Positions 8,083 to 15,209 of a DNA stretch of 28,647 nucleotides are shown piece by piece. Made by a program: the position numbers and the translations under genes. Source of the DNA: a virus; IMG/VR virus record IMGVR_UViG_3300048592_000101, positions 1-28,647 of that record. The stretch is one strand, 5' to 3'. The notes beneath the pieces are model-generated. The model was not told the DNA's origin, ran no database searches, and saw only the letters and a list, made by a program, of their open reading frames with translations. The first letter of the stretch is position 1, and the number at the start of each line of letters is the position of its first letter.

Positions 8083-8414
8083 TGTTCATCGGTGCCGGAA
8101 GCCTGGACCGCCGCATTACCCTGCGGCGCAAGACGGTCACGAATACCGGCTTGGGCACGACCGAGGCATGGGCCGATCTTGGCACGATCTGGGCCAGCCG
8201 CAAGGACGTGTCAGACGGCGAAAAGGCTGCGGCGGGCACGATGCAATCCACGGTCGCGGCGCGGTTTGTGGTGCGGTCGTCCAGCCTGACGCGGGGCCTG
8301 ACGGCTGCTGACAAGCTGATCGAGGGCGGCAGGACGTTCGAGATCACCGGCATCAAGGAGCTTGGGCGCCGGGATTTCTTGGAGATCACGGCAGAGGCGA
8401 GGAACGACCTTTGA
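8082..8414 (+). CDS. Head closure / head-tail joining protein
   Basis: A 110-residue protein of the phage head-tail joining family (SPP1 gp16 type). The start GSLDRRITLRRKT is characteristic of the family: a first beta strand with basic residues. Strands AWADLGTIWASRKDVS, RFVVRSS and FEITGIKELGRRDFLEITAEA then make the expected small beta barrel. It closes the filled head and docks the tail. It overlaps the preceding gene by one base and the next by four. Confidence 0.9.
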   Translation: MFIGAGSLDRRITLRRKTVTNTGLGTTEAWADLGTIWASRKDVSDGEKAAAGTMQSTVAARFVVRSSSLTRGLTAADKLIEGGRTFEITGIKELGRRDFLEITAEARNDL

Positions 8415-8977
8415 AGGTGACGGCTAAGGTATCCGGCTTCAAGGAGCTAGAGGCCGCGCTTGAGGGGATCGAGAAGGCCGCAACCCGCAAGACCGTTGCC
8501 CGGAACGCGCTCAAGAAGGCGGGCGCACCGATTGCCGAGGCGATGAAGGCCAAGGCGCCGCGCGACCGTGGGGTGCTGGCAAACAGCATCATCGTGTCAA
8601 CCAAGATCAAGGGCGAGGCCGGGAAAGCCGCCTATGCCAAGACGATGCGGCAGACGGCTGGCAACAAGGCGCTGGCGGTCAAGTCGATGCGCGATGCACG
8701 GCGCGCTGCGAAGGGCACCATGCCACCGGTCATGATGTTTGTCGGGCCGGGCGAGCGGGCGTTCCACGCTCACTTGGTGGAGTTCGGCACGGCGCCGCAC
8801 ATCAACAAGGGCAAGTTCGCGGGATCGAAGCACCCCGGCACAGCGCCGCAGCCGTTCGCGCGCCCGGCGTTCGACGCGGAAAAGGACAACGCCTTGCAGC
8901 GCATCAGCGACGAATTGCGGGCCGAGATCATGAAGGCAGCCGCACGGCAGGCCAAGCGGAGGGCGAAGAATGGATGA
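8411..8977 (+). CDS. HK97 gp10-like neck/tail completion protein
   Basis: A 188-residue protein starting at TTG 8411, overlapping the upstream TGA (TTGA). The family pattern is visible: GFKELEAALEGIEKAATRKTV near the start, APRDRGVLANSI at residues 57-68, and HLVEFGTAPH with a downstream PQPFARPAFD (residues 118-155). gp10-like proteins sit at the neck or tail end of siphoviruses. A basic helical tail (AARQAKRRAKNG) closes the protein. The start codon is weak, so translation probably depends on ribosomes finishing the preceding gene. Confidence 0.88.
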   Translation: MKVTAKVSGFKELEAALEGIEKAATRKTVARNALKKAGAPIAEAMKAKAPRDRGVLANSIIVSTKIKGEAGKAAYAKTMRQTAGNKALAVKSMRDARRAAKGTMPPVMMFVGPGERAFHAHLVEFGTAPHINKGKFAGSKHPGTAPQPFARPAFDAEKDNALQRISDELRAEIMKAAARQAKRRAKNG

Positions 8978-9347
8978 GGCGCTTTTCGCCCTTCTGACCG
9001 GCAACGCCCCGATCACGGCGCGCGTGGCTGGCCGGATCTACTGGGGCATAGCGGCGCAGGGCATCACCGGCCCTACGCTGGTGCTGAACGTCATCAGCGG
9101 GGCCGACGCGCCGCACCTGACGGGCACGGACGGGTTCTGGCGCTACCGGGTGCAGGTGGACTGCTACGGGGCTGACAGGCCCTCTGCGCGGCTTCTGTCG
9201 CGTGACGTTATCAACTTGCTGAACGGCCACACAGGCGGCTGGTTCAATGCGGTGTTCCTCGACACCACGCGAGAGGATTTCGAGGATGCGGCGGCTGATC
9301 GGCCCTCGCGGATTTCACTGGACTTCAACATCATCTGGAGGGGCTGA
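8970..9347 (+). CDS. Tail terminator protein (DUF3168-like)
   Basis: A 125-residue protein of the DUF3168 type, a group that includes siphovirus tail terminator proteins. Typical signs are the N-terminal helix MDEALFALLTGN, then RVAGRIYWG, TLVLNVISG and the strand RYRVQVDCYGADRPSARLLS. Terminators cap the tail tube when it reaches the length set by the tape measure. The gene overlaps the gp10-like gene by 8 bases and lies directly before the tube gene, as expected. Confidence 0.87.
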   Translation: MDEALFALLTGNAPITARVAGRIYWGIAAQGITGPTLVLNVISGADAPHLTGTDGFWRYRVQVDCYGADRPSARLLSRDVINLLNGHTGGWFNAVFLDTTREDFEDAAADRPSRISLDFNIIWRG

Positions 9348-9349
9348 CA

Positions 9350-9775
9350 ATGCCTGCATCTAACGCAACTGCGGGCTACGGCGCCCGTTTTGGTATCGAG
9401 GGCACCACCCCCGGCACCTACGTCTATGTGGCCGAGGTGGTCAGCATCACCCCGCCCGGTTGGACGCGCGACACTATCGAGGTCACGCACCTTGAGAGCG
9501 ACGACAAAACAAAAGAATACATCGCAAGCCTTGTCGACGCGGGCGAGGCGACGATCACCGTCAACTACCTGCCGAGCGTGACCGACGTTCTGCTTGCGGC
9601 CTTCACGGCTGAGAAGGATGATTTCCGCATCCTGCTGCCGGGCGGCACGCTGGCGCTGGACTTCACCGGCATCGTGACGGGCTACGAATTGGGCGATCTG
9701 GTGGGTGACGATAAGATGAGCGCCACCCTGACGATCAAGGCCACTGGCAAGCCCGCGTTCGTGACGGTGCCATAA
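9350..9775 (+). CDS. Major tail tube protein
   Basis: A 141-residue protein that matches the tail tube family by pattern and position. It begins with a small beta segment (GYGARFGIE), then WTRDTIEVTHLESDDKTKEYIASLVDAGEATITVNYLPS (residues 43-81), which is the tube-family signature. Further strands follow at GGTLALDFTGIVTGYELG and ATLTIKATGKP. It would polymerise around the tape measure to form the non-contractile tube. It starts two bases after the terminator stop and ends in a TAATG overlap with the chaperone gene. Confidence 0.9.
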   Translation: MPASNATAGYGARFGIEGTTPGTYVYVAEVVSITPPGWTRDTIEVTHLESDDKTKEYIASLVDAGEATITVNYLPSVTDVLLAAFTAEKDDFRILLPGGTLALDFTGIVTGYELGDLVGDDKMSATLTIKATGKPAFVTVP

Positions 9776-10119
9776 TGGCGAACAAGATCAAGGGCGAGGT
9801 CGCGCTGTCCTATGAGGGCGCGGCCTATACGCTGGTTCTGGACTTCAACGCGCTTGGCGAGTTTGAGGCGATGATCGATGAGATGTATCCCCCAAAGCCC
9901 GGCACACGCGGCGCCAACGCAATGGTCATCCTGCAAGACCCGAACGGGATGAACCTGCGGGAAATGACTGCGCTATTCTGGGCTGGTCTGAAACAGCGCC
10001 ACCCAGAATTGACGCGCGATGACGCGGGCCGCATCCTGTCGGACAATCTCGACAAGGTGGGCGAGGCTCTGACGGCTTCCTTCCCGGATGCCGAAGAGGG
10101 AAAGCGCAAGCGGGCGTAG
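9775..10119 (+). CDS. Tail assembly chaperone, zero-frame product (GTA gp10-like)
   Basis: A 114-residue protein of the GTA gp10-like tail assembly chaperone group. It has strands KGEVALSYEGAAYTLVLDFNALGEFEAMIDEM at the N-terminus, then helices (LREMTALFWAGLKQRHPELTRDDA). The gene sits where lambda has gene G and ends in a slippery sequence, GGGAAAG (10098-10104), just before its TAG stop. Most ribosomes should finish here. A minority should slip back one base and add the downstream domain, as in lambda gpG/gpGT. The two products together would load the tape measure and recruit tube subunits. Confidence 0.92.
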   Translation: MANKIKGEVALSYEGAAYTLVLDFNALGEFEAMIDEMYPPKPGTRGANAMVILQDPNGMNLREMTALFWAGLKQRHPELTRDDAGRILSDNLDKVGEALTASFPDAEEGKRKRA

Positions 10120-10125
10120 GCCCGC
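10098..10125 (+). promoter_or_regulatory. Programmed -1 ribosomal frameshift signal
   Basis: The heptamer G GGA AAG (10098-10104) is in exactly the right phase with the chaperone frame (GAG GGA AAG). A 5-base spacer (10105-10109) separates it from a perfect 6-bp stem, GCGGGC (10110-10115) and GCCCGC (10120-10125), with a GTAG loop that contains the zero-frame stop. GGGAAAG is the heptamer used by the lambda G-T frameshift. Slipping gives GGG AAA and then reads on from 10104 in the frame of the next ORF. Confidence 0.9.
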
Positions 10126-10445
10126 CACCGACGCTAGAGGGCCTGCTGATCGACTATGTGTCAGCGGGCCTTGACCCCGGCCAGTTCTGGGGCCTGACGT
10201 TCCGCACCTACGATCTGCACATGACGGGCGCGGGGCGCAGGATCGAGCGCCAAGCGGACATGCTGAACCGCCATTCGTGGGGCACGGCTGCGATGACCGG
10301 CGCGGCGATGGCTGGCAAGCTGCCGAAGTTTGACAAGGTATTCCGCCCCAAGCTGAAACAGGGGGCGGTGCAGTCTGCCGAGGTGCTGGAGGCCAACCTG
10401 CGGGCGCTGGCTATCGCGTGGGGGGCGAAGCCTGCGGCAGCGTGA
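10104..10445 (+). CDS. Frameshift extension of the tail assembly chaperone (gpT-like)
   Basis: An open frame in phase -1 to the chaperone gene, reached by the slip at 10098-10104. The fusion would have 110 chaperone residues plus 113 more, 223 in all. The extension includes LEGLLIDYVSAGLDPGQFWGLTFRTYDL, which resembles the second tail chaperone component of GTA-like phages, and a basic helical part (GRRIERQADMLNRHSW). The only plausible independent start is GTG 10158, which has no well-spaced Shine-Dalgarno. That favours synthesis only as a fusion. The last 35 bases overlap the 3' end of a minus-strand gene. Confidence 0.85.
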   Translation, partial: AQAGVGPPPTLEGLLIDYVSAGLDPGQFWGLTFRTYDLHMTGAGRRIERQADMLNRHSWGTAAMTGAAMAGKLPKFDKVFRPKLKQGAVQSAEVLEANLRALAIAWGAKPAAA

Positions 10446-10734
10446 AGCCAATCCGGCGTTCGATGTGCTCTATCGGCATCGTCGCCCCGGCGACCTTGAA
10501 GCCTTCGTTAAGAAGGTGGCGCAGATACATCTTGTTGTAGATGAACGCGAACACGAATCCTGAAAGGCCAATCGTGAAGATTGCGCACACAAGCTGGATG
10601 GCGGCTCCAACCCAGTGCCCCCGCAAAAGCGCCGGGATAAGACCGAAAAAAATGGTCGTCCAAGAGAAGCCAACAGGTGCCTGCCGAAGCTGGCCGGTTC
10701 TCGTGTTCTCAAGGTGCAAGGTCGCAAAAGCCAT
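10411..10734 (-). CDS. Small membrane protein moron (DUF2628-like)
   Basis: A 107-residue protein on the strand opposite to the tail genes. It starts at 10734 behind an AGAGGA site, which argues that it is real. Residues 22-68 are strongly hydrophobic (SWTTIFFGLIPALLRGHW, then VGAAIQLVCAIFTIGLSGFVF), giving two membrane segments. They are followed by YNKMYLRHLLNEGFKVAG, a pattern like DUF2628 membrane proteins. The gene separates the chaperone from the tape measure, which are normally adjacent, so it is a cargo gene. Such genes often act in the lysogen, for example in superinfection exclusion, but nothing here shows its job. Confidence 0.8.
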   Translation of the reverse strand: MAFATLHLENTRTGQLRQAPVGFSWTTIFFGLIPALLRGHWVGAAIQLVCAIFTIGLSGFVFAFIYNKMYLRHLLNEGFKVAGATMPIEHIERRIGFTLPQASPPTR

Positions 10735-10798
10735 TCAATTCCTCTCTGAGGTTTTGGGTCAAACAAGGCGCATTTTGCGCCAACTCTGAGGTTGTGCA
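10735..10798. promoter_or_regulatory. Divergent intergenic region: direct repeats around a hairpin
   Basis: Between the minus-strand moron and the tape measure gene lies a perfect hairpin, GGCGCA-TTT-TGCGCC (10767-10781). It is flanked by two copies of CTCTGAGGTT, at 10744-10753 and 10784-10793. The second copy supplies the tape measure Shine-Dalgarno (GAGG, 7 bases before ATG). Any promoter for the moron must lie here or just inside the tape measure gene. I could not pick a convincing -35/-10 pair. The hairpin could be an operator or mRNA structure. Confidence 0.5.
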
Positions 10799-13066
10799 AT
10801 GGCATCCCAAGCAATCGGCTCTCTTTTTGTCTCGCTTGGGCTGGACACGGCAACATTCTCCGCTGGCGTCAAACAGGCGCAGGGGCGGATTGAAGCCTTC
10901 GCCAATGGGCTGAACAAGCGCCTTGGCCGCATCGGCGACCTGCCCGGCGTGGCAAAGCTGCAAGCCGGTCTGGCTGCTGTCGGCGTGAGCGCGGGCGCAG
11001 CCCTCGGGGCTGCTACCGGCGCGGCTGCGGTTGGCTTGGGCTACATGTCCATGTCGGCAATCACCGCCGCGAAGGAGTTGCAGAACCTGAGCAGCCTTGC
11101 CGGTTCGACGCCCGAGGAATTCCAGAAGATCGCTTACGCTGCCGAGCAAGTCGGCATCTCGCAAGAGAAGATGAGCGACATTCTGAAAGACGTGAATGAT
11201 CGCGTCGGCGACTTCATCGCGACCGGTGGCGGGCCGATGAAAGACTTCTTCGAGCGGATCGCGCCGCAAGTCGGTGTGACTGCCGAGCAGTTCCGCAAGC
11301 TGTCTGGGCCGCAGGCTCTCCAGCTTTACGTTGACAGCCTGGAGAAGGCGAACGTCAACCAGCAAGATTTCACCTTCTTCATGGAGGCGATGGCGTCGGA
11401 CAGCACAGCGCTTCTGCCGATCCTGCGGAATGGCGGGAAGGCGGCGCAGGAATACGGCGACCGGCTTGTTGCGCTTGGCGGCGTCATGTCGAATGAGACT
11501 GTTGCCAAGCTGGCCGGGATGAAAACCGCGCTCAACGAGGTGATGATCGTCATGCGCAGCGTGGGCACCACGCTAGGCGCGGCCTTCGCCCCGGTTCTGC
11601 AATCCCTTGCCCAAGCCTTTGTGTCGCTCATGACGCAGGGCAGCGGGCTTCGCGCGATGCTGGACGGTGTGGCGTCAATCGTTGGCAGGGTGGCCGATCT
11701 ATTCGCGGCACTGGTGAACATCATCGGTTCTGTGGTCGGGGCCGTCTGGAACATCGTCAGCGCATTCGCGTCATGGATAAACGAGATGACGGGCGTCGGG
11801 GATGCCCTGTCGTGGCTGATGGATGTGACAATCCTTGGCTTTGCAGATGCAATCATCTGGATATCCGACTTGATCACCGTGACAGGCGGGCTTGGCGGCG
11901 CGCTGGCTGCGGTTGCAGACATTGCGGCGGAAGTCTGGGACCGGATGAAGCAGGGCGTCCAGTCCCTGTATTATATCTTTGACGCCGCTGCGGCTGGCAT
12001 CGCGTCGGCCTTTATCGGCTCCTTTGCCAGAATTCTGACGGGGTTTGCGTCCCTCACCACCAGCATTGCAAACGGCTGGAATACCCTGATGGGGTCTCTC
12101 GGCATCGAGAGCAACGCCACGGGACTGGGCGAGGGCCTTGCGGCGTCTCTGACCGAGACAGCATCAAGCCTTGCTCAGATTTCAAAAGACGGCTTCGCGA
12201 CCGGCGCGGATTTGCTTGTTGATGCCGCCCGCCCGCTTGAGAGCGTGGCCGCGATCAATGACAAGATCGCCGAGAGCGGCAAGGCTGCGGCTGCGGCGAT
12301 GGGCGGATCTGGTGGCGGTCTGGCTTCTGCGGTTGACGATGCAGGCAAGAAGGGCGGCGGCGCCGCTGCCAAGCTGTCGGACTTGCAAAAGGTCATGCAG
12401 AAGCTGCGCGAGGAAGCCGACAAGCTCAGGGCGACCATGGGCATGTCAGACCTGCAAGCCCAGATCTGGGAGTTGCAGAACGAGGCAGGCGTGGCGGCGG
12501 ATAGCGCGAACGGCAAGCAGATCGCGGATCTGGCCACGCAAGTCGACAAGATGAAGGAATTGAAGGACGCGACCGAAGAATGGCGCGACACCATCGGCTC
12601 CGCGTTTTCGGACTTCATCACGAAGGGCGGCAGCTTCAAGGAGGTTCTGGGCGAGATCATCGGCAAGCTGGCGGAAATGCTGGCATCCAGCGCGTTCAAC
12701 CAACTCTGGGGCGCTGCGGGTGGCAACGGCGTTGTGAGCGGCATCCTGTCCGGCTTGGGCATTGGCGGAAACGCCAACGGCACCCGCGACTGGCGCGGCG
12801 GTCTGACCCGCGTGAACGAGCGCGGCGGCGAGATCATGAACCTGCCCAAGGGCACGCAGATTATTCCGAACGATATCAGCAAGCGCATGGCCGACGCATC
12901 GGGGCGGCAGTCGAGCGTGAATGTGCTTGTCACCCCGTCGCCTTACTTCGACGCGGTGGTTGATCAGCGCGCAACCAACATCACCAAGCAGGGGCTAGCA
13001 CAAGCGCAGAGGCAACAGCCTGACAGCCTGAGGCAATACTCCGCAGACCCACGGAGGCGCAGCTAA
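10799..13066 (+). CDS. Tail tape measure protein
   Basis: A 755-residue protein, the longest of the tail assembly genes before the tip. Its N-terminus (IGSLFVSLGLDTATFSAGVKQAQGRIEAF) is typical of tape measures. It has long alanine-rich helical regions, several hydrophobic segments (residues about 60-85 and 295-330) and a helical coiled region near 525-590. Its C-terminus has the common GGLTRVNERGGEIMNLPKG motif. The protein sets tail length and is ejected with the DNA. At roughly 0.15 nm per residue the tail would be a little over 100 nm. No lysozyme or peptidase domain is visible inside it. The last base is the first base of the next ATG. Confidence 0.93.
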   Translation: MASQAIGSLFVSLGLDTATFSAGVKQAQGRIEAFANGLNKRLGRIGDLPGVAKLQAGLAAVGVSAGAALGAATGAAAVGLGYMSMSAITAAKELQNLSSLAGSTPEEFQKIAYAAEQVGISQEKMSDILKDVNDRVGDFIATGGGPMKDFFERIAPQVGVTAEQFRKLSGPQALQLYVDSLEKANVNQQDFTFFMEAMASDSTALLPILRNGGKAAQEYGDRLVALGGVMSNETVAKLAGMKTALNEVMIVMRSVGTTLGAAFAPVLQSLAQAFVSLMTQGSGLRAMLDGVASIVGRVADLFAALVNIIGSVVGAVWNIVSAFASWINEMTGVGDALSWLMDVTILGFADAIIWISDLITVTGGLGGALAAVADIAAEVWDRMKQGVQSLYYIFDAAAAGIASAFIGSFARILTGFASLTTSIANGWNTLMGSLGIESNATGLGEGLAASLTETASSLAQISKDGFATGADLLVDAARPLESVAAINDKIAESGKAAAAAMGGSGGGLASAVDDAGKKGGGAAAKLSDLQKVMQKLREEADKLRATMGMSDLQAQIWELQNEAGVAADSANGKQIADLATQVDKMKELKDATEEWRDTIGSAFSDFITKGGSFKEVLGEIIGKLAEMLASSAFNQLWGAAGGNGVVSGILSGLGIGGNANGTRDWRGGLTRVNERGGEIMNLPKGTQIIPNDISKRMADASGRQSSVNVLVTPSPYFDAVVDQRATNITKQGLAQAQRQQPDSLRQYSADPRRRS

Positions 13067-13719
13067 TGGCTCAGGTTTTCCCGATATCCAATAGCGCGTT
13101 CTTCGAGGATCTGCACATTCGCAGCGCGTCGTTTGACTTGCCGACCAACCAACTGATCACCCGGTCGGCGGGCGGTGACGTGATGCGGGCCGAGTTGGGC
13201 GCGCGACTTTGGCGTACAACCGTCGATCTGGTGCCAATGACGCACCGGGACGCAGAGCAAATCCGCGCCAAGCTGCACTTGCTGCGGCAGCCGAACGCCT
13301 CGCTGATTATCCGGCCAAAGCCGAATTACGCCCCGGCCTACGACCCCGACGGCAGCATCATCGCATCGTCAACGGTTCTGCTGAATACGGTGCAGTCCAA
13401 CCTGCGGGACATCCGTTTGTCTGGGCTTCCGGCCAGCTACGCGCTAACGCCGGGGGATTATCTCAGCTTCACTTACGGCACCGATCCCGTGCGCTATGCG
13501 TTTCATCAGGTGGTGTCGGCGGCGACTGCCGGGGGTGGTGGCGTAACTCCTGACTTCGAGGTTATCCCGCCAATCCGCCCCGGCTACTCCATCGGCGCGA
13601 CTGTGCGGCTTCTGCGCCCGTGGATGAAGGCTGTTCTTGTCGAAAGCAGCACCGGCACCGCAGGCGTGGCAGTCACTGACGGCCTGTCCCTGACGCTGCA
13701 ACAAACGCTGAGGGGCTAA
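13066..13719 (+). CDS. Distal tail protein, unrecognised family
   Basis: A 217-residue, beta-rich protein directly after the tape measure, translated through a TAATG junction behind GGAGG. Its position is that of lambda gpM or a distal tail (Dit) protein that starts the tail tip. It opens with SNSAFFEDLHIRSASFDLPTNQ, has a DLVPMTHRDAEQIRAKLHLLRQP helix (residues 50-75), and ends with a strand-rich half (AVTDGLSLTLQQTLRG). I do not recognise a named domain. The role is inferred from gene order, with tail tip the most likely location. Confidence 0.75.
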   Translation: MAQVFPISNSAFFEDLHIRSASFDLPTNQLITRSAGGDVMRAELGARLWRTTVDLVPMTHRDAEQIRAKLHLLRQPNASLIIRPKPNYAPAYDPDGSIIASSTVLLNTVQSNLRDIRLSGLPASYALTPGDYLSFTYGTDPVRYAFHQVVSAATAGGGGVTPDFEVIPPIRPGYSIGATVRLLRPWMKAVLVESSTGTAGVAVTDGLSLTLQQTLRG

Positions 13720-13727
13720 TTAGCCCC
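13712..13727. terminator. Perfect 16-base palindrome at two convergent stop codons
   Basis: GGGGCTAATTAGCCCC is a perfect palindrome spanning the TAA of the plus-strand tail gene (13717-13719) and the TAA of the minus-strand moron (13720-13722). It would form the same stem on both transcripts. No T-run follows on either side, so it may be a weak bidirectional terminator or a 3'-end stabiliser rather than a classical intrinsic terminator. Confidence 0.45.
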
Positions 13728-14049
13728 GGCTATTGCCATGCAAAGATGTAAGCCATGCGTCGATATCGTCGCGGCGCCAGTATCTCCGTTTGCCGATGTA
13801 GGTCGGGCGCGGAAACCCAAGGTCAGGATCATTCAGCCAGCGATGGATGGTCATATCTGAAATGTTGCCGCACATCTCGCGCACCGTGTTCGCGCCGATC
13901 ATGGCGCCCTTCGTCAGGTTTGGAGAAATTGGCTTCCGCTTTTCTGTGGGCGGCTCCGCGACTGGAGCACTTTGGGAAAGTCTTATCGCCGTCTCTAGGT
14001 GAGAAAGGCGCCGCACGATGTTCTCAAGAAGAAACTCAATGTTCGACAT
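13720..14049 (-). CDS. AlpA/MerR-like DNA-binding moron
   Basis: A 109-residue protein encoded against the tail operon. Residues 3-25 are a short amphipathic helix (EFLLENIVRRLSHLETAI) that could dimerise. Residues 55-100 form a winged helix-turn-helix of the AlpA/excisionase type: REMCGNISDMTIHRWL, then GFPRPTYIGKRRYWRRDDIDAWL. The frame runs further upstream, but I start it at ATG 14049 because the extra 47 residues are encoded by AT-rich DNA that looks like a leader. The Shine-Dalgarno there is weak (GCGGATGC). Family members act as transcription regulators or recombination directionality factors. Lying alone among tail genes, it is probably expressed from the prophage. Confidence 0.8.
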   Translation of the reverse strand: MSNIEFLLENIVRRLSHLETAIRLSQSAPVAEPPTEKRKPISPNLTKGAMIGANTVREMCGNISDMTIHRWLNDPDLGFPRPTYIGKRRYWRRDDIDAWLTSLHGNSRG

Positions 14050-14207
14050 TTTGCATCCGCTGATGGTGGGTTGATACGCGGCAATGATGCCACTCTTTGC
14101 AACATAGCGCAACAAAAACAATAACTTAAAGTTCGGGGAACAACCGCGAATTTTCATACTTGGTTCCAGACTCTTAGCGGGCAGGACCAATTGATTGAGG
14201 GGCTGAC
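14050..14207 (-). promoter_or_regulatory. AT-rich leader and candidate promoter/operator of the DNA-binding moron
   Basis: This gap is clearly more AT-rich than its surroundings. On the minus strand TTAAGT (14129-14124) and TATGTT (14106-14101) are 17 bases apart and make a modest promoter candidate about 50 bases before the start codon. Two overlapping palindromes sit at its -35: AACTTAAAGTT (14123-14133) and GTTCGGGGAAC (14131-14141). They look like operator half-sites and would suit autoregulation. The right end holds the GAGGGG site for the next plus-strand gene. Confidence 0.35.
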
Positions 14208-14801
14208 ATGCGGGTATATGAAAGCGCCATCGCCAACGTGCTAGCGGCCCGCTCCGGGCTTCTGGTGCGGCATCTGCTGTGGATCGTGGCGAAGAACCGC
14301 GACACAGGCGACCCCGAAAGCATCGGGCTATGGGACGGCGACGATCACGCGGAGTTCACCATCAACAGCGTGGCGCGGGACTACTACGGGGTGGGTGGGT
14401 TGCTTGGCGTCCCTGATCTGACGGCGCGCGTCGGGCTGGAAGTCTGGCAGCCGGAAGTCTTGGTGTCCGGCATCGCGCCCGAGGTGGAGATTGCTTTGCG
14501 GGGCTATGACCCCAAGCTGGCGCGGGTGGAAATCCACCGGGCTTTCTTCGAGCCGAGCGAGGGCACCTTGCGCGGCAGCCCGGTTCGCATCTTCAAGGGC
14601 TGGATTGACGGGGTCAGCATTCCAACGCCCGAGGAAGGCGGGGACGCCACGGCCTCGATCACGCTGGCAAGCAACAGCCGCATTCTGACGCGCACGATCC
14701 CGGCCAAGAAGTCAGACGAGGCGTATCAGCGCCGCAGCGGTGACCGGATCATGCGCTACGCCGATATTGGCGGCACCGTGCAAGTGAGGTGGGGCACATG
14801 A
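14208..14801 (+). CDS. Minor tail protein (lambda gpL-like position)
   Basis: A 197-residue tail protein. The sequence ends with SNSRILTRTIPAKKSDEAYQRR followed by a GDRIMRYADIGG segment, a pattern shared by minor tail proteins that precede the hub peptidase in siphoviruses and GTAs. It has many short strands (VEIALRGYD, VRIFKGWIDGVSI, ATASITLAS). Its place between a gpM-like gene and a peptidase matches lambda gpL, which bridges the tail tip. There are no visible cysteine clusters of the kind that bind iron-sulfur in lambda gpL. It starts behind GAGGGG and overlaps the next gene by four bases. Confidence 0.78.
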   Translation: MRVYESAIANVLAARSGLLVRHLLWIVAKNRDTGDPESIGLWDGDDHAEFTINSVARDYYGVGGLLGVPDLTARVGLEVWQPEVLVSGIAPEVEIALRGYDPKLARVEIHRAFFEPSEGTLRGSPVRIFKGWIDGVSIPTPEEGGDATASITLASNSRILTRTIPAKKSDEAYQRRSGDRIMRYADIGGTVQVRWGT

Positions 14802-15208
14802 AAACCCAAGGCTGGCAACACCGGCTTACGGCCTACCTGTCGAGCGTGGCCGCGCTTCCGTTCGAGGCGGGCAAGCTGGACTGTGCGCTGTTCACGGCGG
14901 GGGCGGTCGCTGCAATGACGGGCGTCGATCACGCGCGCGGATGGCGTGGCAAGTATCGCAGCCTGGCGAAGGGCCGCAAGGTTCTGGAAAAGGCCGGGTT
15001 CGCGGATCACGTCGCCTTGGCGGCTTCGCTCTATCCCGAGGTCGCGCCGATCATGGCGCAAGAGGGCGACATCGCCGTCGTTCCGGCTGAGGATGGGGAA
15101 ATCGGCTTTGCGCTTGGGATTGTGCAAGGTCCGATGATCTACGTCATGGGGCACACCGGCTTGACGCTTGTCCCGCTCACCTCCGCCACGCGGGCTTTCC
15201 GGGTCTAG
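14798..15208 (+). CDS. DUF6950-like tail hub protein, possible cysteine peptidase
   Basis: A 136-residue protein resembling the DUF6950 group found at the gpK position of siphovirus tails. The pattern FEAGKLDCALFTAGAVAAMTG (with C29) looks like the catalytic start of an NlpC/P60-type cysteine peptidase. The later GDIAVVPAEDGEIGFALGIVQG and GHTGLTLVP match the core strands with a possible catalytic histidine (GHTG). A role in opening the cell wall at infection or in tail tip assembly is inferred. The start is ATG 14798 in an ATGA overlap; an in-frame GTG at 14789 is less likely. Confidence 0.75.
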   Translation: MKTQGWQHRLTAYLSSVAALPFEAGKLDCALFTAGAVAAMTGVDHARGWRGKYRSLAKGRKVLEKAGFADHVALAASLYPEVAPIMAQEGDIAVVPAEDGEIGFALGIVQGPMIYVMGHTGLTLVPLTSATRAFRV

Positions 15209-15209
15209 T

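Noticed and set aside
10098-10104. Sequencing frameshift as explanation for the split chaperone gene
   Set aside because: The heptamer, spacer, stem-loop and gene position all match the programmed signal known in tail chaperones, so an error is much less likely.
14050-14190. 47-codon N-terminal extension of the AlpA-like protein
   Set aside because: The extension is encoded by AT-rich DNA with palindromes and a promoter candidate. The helix that looks like the natural N-terminus starts right after ATG 14049.
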